From: Acidobacteriota bacterium
GTDB taxonomy: Bacteria; Acidobacteriota; Thermoanaerobaculia; Multivoradales; SZUA-115
Length of the DNA: 64,000 bases
Assembly: GCA_024277255.1 (NCBI GenBank)
Contig: JAJRVQ010000107.1
Coordinates: forward strand, 18,303-82,302
Direction of reading: 5' to 3'
The notes under the pieces are model-generated. The model was not told the origin of the DNA. It ran no database searches and was given only the letters and a program-made list of their open reading frames with translations. This document shows, in pieces, positions 60,579-64,000 of this stretch. A program made the position numbers and the translations under genes. Every line of letters begins with the position of its first letter. Positions within the stretch are counted from its first letter, which is position 1.

Positions 60579-62315
60579 ATGTCGAAGACCACATTTTTTT
60601 TCTTGGTGCTAGCTATCTCAACGGCAGGCCTGTACGCGGCCGAGCATCCGGCTCTCGTCAGCCTCGCCACGACCGACTGCGCGGACTGCCACGACGATCT
60701 GGTGGAGGGGAGGGGATGGGTTCATGCCGCGGCGGTGGATGACTGCACGACCTGCCACGAGTTTGTGATCGGGGACGGCGGTACCAGCGTCGAGCTGCTC
60801 GAAGCGGAGCCGGGTCTGTGTGTGCTCTGTCACGATGAATTCGTCGCCGCGGTGGAGGAAGAGTTCGACACACCGCACTTTCCGGTCACCGAGTCGTGCT
60901 TGATTTGCCATGATCCTCATGGCTCGGATCAGACGCGGCCTCTCAACGCCCCGATCGTCGAACTTTGCGCTGACTGCCACGACTTCGACGACTTGCAGGG
61001 AGATCATGGCAACCAGCTGTCGGAGGAGAGTGACTGCGCCTTCTGCCATGATCCTCATGGCTCGGACAATGCCGGCATGCTGGTCGGACGTCACCAACAC
61101 GCCCCCTTCGCCGAGGGCAGTTGCGAGGCCTGCCATAGGGCTCCCTTCGGGGGCCGGATCCGCTTGCGAGCCCGCGCAGAGCGGCTGTGTACCGCCTGTC
61201 ACGGAGATGTGGCAAAGGGGGCTACGGGCAGCGTTCACGGCGCGCTCGAGGGCGACGGCCGCCGCGCCAGCTGTCTGTCTTGCCACGATCCTCACATGAG
61301 CGACTTCCCGAGCCTGCTGATGGCGGACGGCCCCGAACTCTGCGCGGGCTGTCATGCGGAAATTGTCGAGGCGGCGGGAGTTGAAAGTGGACATTCGCCG
61401 GCGGCGGACGATTGCCTGATTTGTCACCAACCTCACGGTTCCGAACAGCGCCGGCTGCTGACTAGCCCGGCCGGTGAGCTGTGCATTGATTGTCACGACG
61501 CGGACGACGAGGATCTGATCGCGACCCACCTCGGCGCCGAACTGGCGCGTCTGGATTGCGTGGGCTGCCACTCCCCCCATGGATCGGACCACCCGAGCCT
61601 GCTCGCCAAGACCCTCCATGCGCCACTGGAGGACGGGTGCGATCTCTGCCATATAGACAATGCGTACGACGACCTCGAAGAGGGCGGTGGCAATGAGCTG
61701 TGCCTGCTCTGTCACGACGATCTGGGAGAGATGATCGATGAGGCGGTGGTTGCGCACGAGGCGATCGATCTCGGTGCCTGCGTCGATTGTCACAATCCTC
61801 ACGCCTCGCCACAGGAGTATCTCGTCAAGGCGCCCGGAGCAGGGCCCTGCGCCGACTGTCACGACAGTCAGTCGCCGGTCGAGGGCGAGGTAGCCCATGG
61901 CGTGATCGACATGCTCGGTTGTCGGGCCTGCCACGAGCCCCATGGCGGAGATCGCGAGCATCTGCTGCGCGACGATCCGACCCAACTCTGTCTGTCATGC
62001 CATGGCGGATCCTTGGAGTTGGGGCGGGAGACCGAGTTTGTGTTTCTTCTCGACCAGTTCGAGGTGACGGCTGCGGCTGCCCGCACCATCGCGCAACTCA
62101 ACCTCTCGGCGGACGGCGAGCACGATCACCCCATCGCCGGTCACCGCGTTCTCGGAGTGCCGAGCGCCGAAGAGCTACACAGTGTCGAGACCGACTTCGA
62201 GGATGAAATGACCTGCTTGACTTGTCACGACCCCCACAAGGGGCGTTCGGCCGCCATCCTGCGTTGGGATGCAGCGACGAGCGATGAGGCCTGCAGAGGC
62301 TGCCACACCAAGTGA
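60579..62315 (+). CDS. Secreted 21-heme c-type cytochrome
   Basis: 578 residues. Signal peptide (TTFFFLVLAISTAGLYA), then 21 CxxCH motifs spread through the whole protein, on average one per 26 residues, with repeats of a CxxCHDPHGSD signature (LICHDPHGSDQ, AFCHDPHGSDN, GCHSPHGSDH, CHEPHGGD, TCHDPHKG) typical of the doubled-CxxCH cytochrome family. No membrane anchor. Such large cytochromes usually work outside the inner membrane in long-range electron transfer to extracellular acceptors or between complexes. It is followed by an NHL propeller gene 29 nt on, a frequent pairing beside outer-surface cytochromes. Divergent from the respiratory operon. Confidence 0.93.
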   Translation: MSKTTFFFLVLAISTAGLYAAEHPALVSLATTDCADCHDDLVEGRGWVHAAAVDDCTTCHEFVIGDGGTSVELLEAEPGLCVLCHDEFVAAVEEEFDTPHFPVTESCLICHDPHGSDQTRPLNAPIVELCADCHDFDDLQGDHGNQLSEESDCAFCHDPHGSDNAGMLVGRHQHAPFAEGSCEACHRAPFGGRIRLRARAERLCTACHGDVAKGATGSVHGALEGDGRRASCLSCHDPHMSDFPSLLMADGPELCAGCHAEIVEAAGVESGHSPAADDCLICHQPHGSEQRRLLTSPAGELCIDCHDADDEDLIATHLGAELARLDCVGCHSPHGSDHPSLLAKTLHAPLEDGCDLCHIDNAYDDLEEGGGNELCLLCHDDLGEMIDEAVVAHEAIDLGACVDCHNPHASPQEYLVKAPGAGPCADCHDSQSPVEGEVAHGVIDMLGCRACHEPHGGDREHLLRDDPTQLCLSCHGGSLELGRETEFVFLLDQFEVTAAAARTIAQLNLSADGEHDHPIAGHRVLGVPSAEELHSVETDFEDEMTCLTCHDPHKGRSAAILRWDAATSDEACRGCHTK

Positions 62316-62344
62316 TGGGCTGACATGGAAAGAGGGACGACAAC

Positions 62345-63397
62345 ATGGGTGTGAGAACCGGATTTGTTCTGATCCTGGTGCTGTTGGTGTTGGGAGCCTC
62401 TCCCGCCGCCGCCCGCAAGGGCAAGAAGCAGAAAGAGACAGTGGACCCCTATGCGGAGTTCGTGTGGCCGCCGCCACCGGATACGGCTCGCATCAAGCTC
62501 GACAAGGTGATCCGAGGGCGACGCGATGTCGAACCGAGGTCCAGGTTCGCCCGAAAGCTTCTCGGGGCCTCTCCGCGGAGTCCTTTCGACATGCTGGTCA
62601 AACCGTTCGCCGTAGCTTTCGACAACCAGGGCCGGATTCTGGTCACGGACTCCGGTACGAAGGCGTTGATTCGGTTCGATATCGAGGATCGCCGCATGGA
62701 CGTGCTTGGCACGCGCGGCAACGTGCGCCTGCATCTTCCTTTGGGCCTGCATGTCGCCAAAGACGGGACCATCTATGTGGCCGACGCCGGTCTGGGTGCG
62801 GTGGTGGCTTTCGATGCCGAAGGCAAGGTCACCAGCGTGATCGGCAGTGGCGAACTGACCAACCCGACTGATGCAGCGCTTTCGCCGGACGGCACACAGC
62901 TCTACGTGGCCGACTCCAAGGCGCATCAGATCGTCATCTTTGATCGCGCCAGCGGTCGCAAGATCTCGACTCTGGGGCGGCCGGGCGACGGGGACGGCGA
63001 GTTCGCCTATCCGACGTCGCTGGCCTTTGGTCCGGACGGGGGCCTCTACGTCGTCGACCAGATCAACTCGCGAGTGCAGATGTTCGACGACGAAGGCGAG
63101 TATCTGGATCAAATGGGCGGACTAGGAGTTGGCCATGGGAACTTCGTGCGCCCGAAAGATGTCGCGGTGGATGAAGTCGGATTCATTTACGTCACTGACA
63201 ACGCGTTCAACAACGTCCAGCTCTTCGATGCCGATTTCACTCTGCTGACCTTCATTGGCTCCGGAGGGCAGACACCGGGAGCTTTTCACGGCGCCTCGGG
63301 GGTCGCGGTCCAAGGGGATCGTTTCGCCGTGGTCGACCAGTTGGGTCGGCGAGTGCAGTTGTTCCGTTTTCTCGTACCCAAGGACGGCAATCCGTAG
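62345..63397 (+). CDS. Exported NHL-repeat beta-propeller protein
   Basis: 350 residues. Signal peptide (FVLILVLLVLGASPAAA), a short basic stretch (RKGKKQKE), then about six NHL repeats with the usual P-x-x-[VL]-A...I-[YL]-V-[TA]-D pattern: KPFAVAFDNQGRILVTDSG, LPLGLHVAKDGTIYVADAG, NPTDAALSPDGTQLYVADS, YPTSLAFGPDGGLYVVDQI, RPKDVAVDEVGFIYVTDNA and GASGVAVQGDRFAVVDQL. It probably scaffolds or binds a partner in the periplasm or at the cell surface; its position right after the 21-heme cytochrome suggests that partner. Confidence 0.92.
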   Translation: MGVRTGFVLILVLLVLGASPAAARKGKKQKETVDPYAEFVWPPPPDTARIKLDKVIRGRRDVEPRSRFARKLLGASPRSPFDMLVKPFAVAFDNQGRILVTDSGTKALIRFDIEDRRMDVLGTRGNVRLHLPLGLHVAKDGTIYVADAGLGAVVAFDAEGKVTSVIGSGELTNPTDAALSPDGTQLYVADSKAHQIVIFDRASGRKISTLGRPGDGDGEFAYPTSLAFGPDGGLYVVDQINSRVQMFDDEGEYLDQMGGLGVGHGNFVRPKDVAVDEVGFIYVTDNAFNNVQLFDADFTLLTFIGSGGQTPGAFHGASGVAVQGDRFAVVDQLGRRVQLFRFLVPKDGNP

Positions 63398-63490
63398 GTT
63401 GAGCCCCGCTGGTGGTGGCGAGCAGAGGACTGTTGTCGAGCCCAGCGCAGCAGAACGAGCTAGCGTTGCAGCCCGTTTGGGCGGCAAAGT

Positions 63491-63512
63491 CAACCACCCG
63501 TCAAGGTGGTTG
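63491..63512. repeat. CCACCC palindrome family, copy 4
   Basis: CAACCACC (63491-63498), centre CGTCAA, GGTGGTTG (63505-63512): perfect 8-bp arms, between the NHL gene and the next cytochrome gene. It could also serve as a terminator for the preceding unit, but no T-run follows. Confidence 0.65.
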
Positions 63513-63604
63513 TCAGCCGCGGTCGGTTGTCTGTAGGATTTAGCCCATCGAGGAAAGCGGAACAGTCTCGAAGCAGTGTATCCACTTACACAAGGAGAGT
63601 CCCC

Positions 63605-64000
63605 ATGAAAGGAACCGTACTGACAGTCGTTGTCGCCTGCTTATTGCTGGCGATACCAGCCGTTGGTCAAACAGTTGTAGGTACTAGTCACGATCTGAGT
63701 GGAGCGTTGCCGGCCAACAACGATCGCGTGTGCGTCTTTTGTCATACGCCTCACCAGCCGGAGGGTCCGCCACAGATCAACACCGATCCGTTGTGGAACC
63801 ACACGCTCTCCGTCACCGCGAACTACGGCGTTTACGACAGCGTCACCTTGGACGCTTCCGTGGCCAATGGCGGGGATATCGCCGATATCGGCGGCGGTGC
63901 GACGGTCTCCAACTTGTGCATGTCCTGTCACGACGGAACGGTCGGAGTGGGATCCCTGTACAACGATCCCAACGCTCCTGGCGGAGGTGAGGACGTACCC
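63605..64000 (+). CDS. Exported c-type cytochrome, N-terminal part (runs off window)
   Basis: At least 132 residues; the gene continues past the right edge. ATG 63605 behind AAGGAGAG. Signal peptide (TVLTVVVACLLLAIPAVG), then two haem sites so far, CVFCHTPHQP and CMSCHDGTVG, with HDLSG at the mature start. The CVFCHTPH ... LWNHTLS pattern is that of the large cytochrome-c (doubled CxxCH) proteins often met with multiheme conduits. 207 bp downstream of the NHL gene with its own ribosome site; it may be a separate unit. Confidence 0.88.
   Translation, partial: MKGTVLTVVVACLLLAIPAVGQTVVGTSHDLSGALPANNDRVCVFCHTPHQPEGPPQINTDPLWNHTLSVTANYGVYDSVTLDASVANGGDIADIGGGATVSNLCMSCHDGTVGVGSLYNDPNAPGGGEDVP

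Noticed and set aside
1..64000. CRISPR arrays, tRNA or rRNA genes, prophage or integrase genes
   Set aside because: No regularly spaced repeats, no cloverleaf or rRNA sequence recognised, and no phage or integrase proteins among the open frames.

Overview
The window is GC-rich DNA from a Gram-negative bacterium. A TonB-dependent receptor, many periplasmic or extracellular multiheme cytochromes, a TAT-exported molybdopterin-family protein, CRTAC1/FG-GAP proteins and tandem FGE-sulfatase proteins suggest an Acidobacteriota-like respiratory organism. That placement is inference; no rRNA or other phylogenetic marker is present. Gene density is high and most genes sit in tight operons with ATGA/GTGA overlaps.

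Layout. (1) 1-4237, minus: paaZ (cut by the window edge), prfC (RF3) and adenosine deaminase. (2) 4335-8091, plus: a small membrane protein and a 998-residue fusion of a polytopic membrane domain with a TonB-dependent receptor, ended by a strong terminator. (3) 8398-9973: two NarL/LuxR-type regulators with degenerate receiver domains. (4) 10162-34108, plus: a ~24 kb operon-like block. It encodes an acyl carrier protein, two tandem CRTAC1/UnbV-like proteins interrupted by an in-frame UGA at the same place, a reductase-like/PlsC acyltransferase fusion, a TlpA-like thioredoxin, an ABC1/UbiB kinase and a degenerate ABC1 pseudokinase, phasin-like small proteins, two DUF1702-like proteins, a patatin lipase, a barrel/haloalkane-dehalogenase-like fusion, a degenerate GDSL hydrolase and several unknowns. 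I read it as an uncharacterised lipid, granule or membrane system. (5) 34111-37811: DUF1801 protein, a PIN/RHH toxin-antitoxin module with its promoter/operator, DUF1330 protein with a duplicated fragment, a secreted propeller-like protein and a 122-bp MITE with 8-bp target duplication. (6) 37905-44430: a trypco2 / trypsin / MoxR ATPase / SAV_2336-FGE / FGE conflict system whose two FGE domains look like diversity-generating-retroelement targets. (7) 44482-49679, minus: DUF3999 and DUF2339 membrane proteins. (8) 49956-60086, minus: a nine-gene respiratory operon joining an ACIII/Qrc-like module (pentaheme cytochrome, Mo-family subunit, Fe-S subunit, NrfD) to a Rieske/cytochrome b module and an 11-heme cytochrome. 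(9) 60579-64000, plus: a 21-heme cytochrome, an NHL propeller protein and the start of another cytochrome, with a family of small palindromes between the units.

The strongest novel signal is the pair of CRTAC1 genes. In both, a DL-UGA-LP context lies exactly 20 nt before a GGUC tetraloop closed by a GCGC stem, as in a bacterial SECIS element. Downstream coding is conserved after the UGA, and the next gene starts by overlapping the distal stop codon. They are best read as a selenoprotein family. No selenocysteine machinery genes are in the window, so this remains a sequence-based inference.
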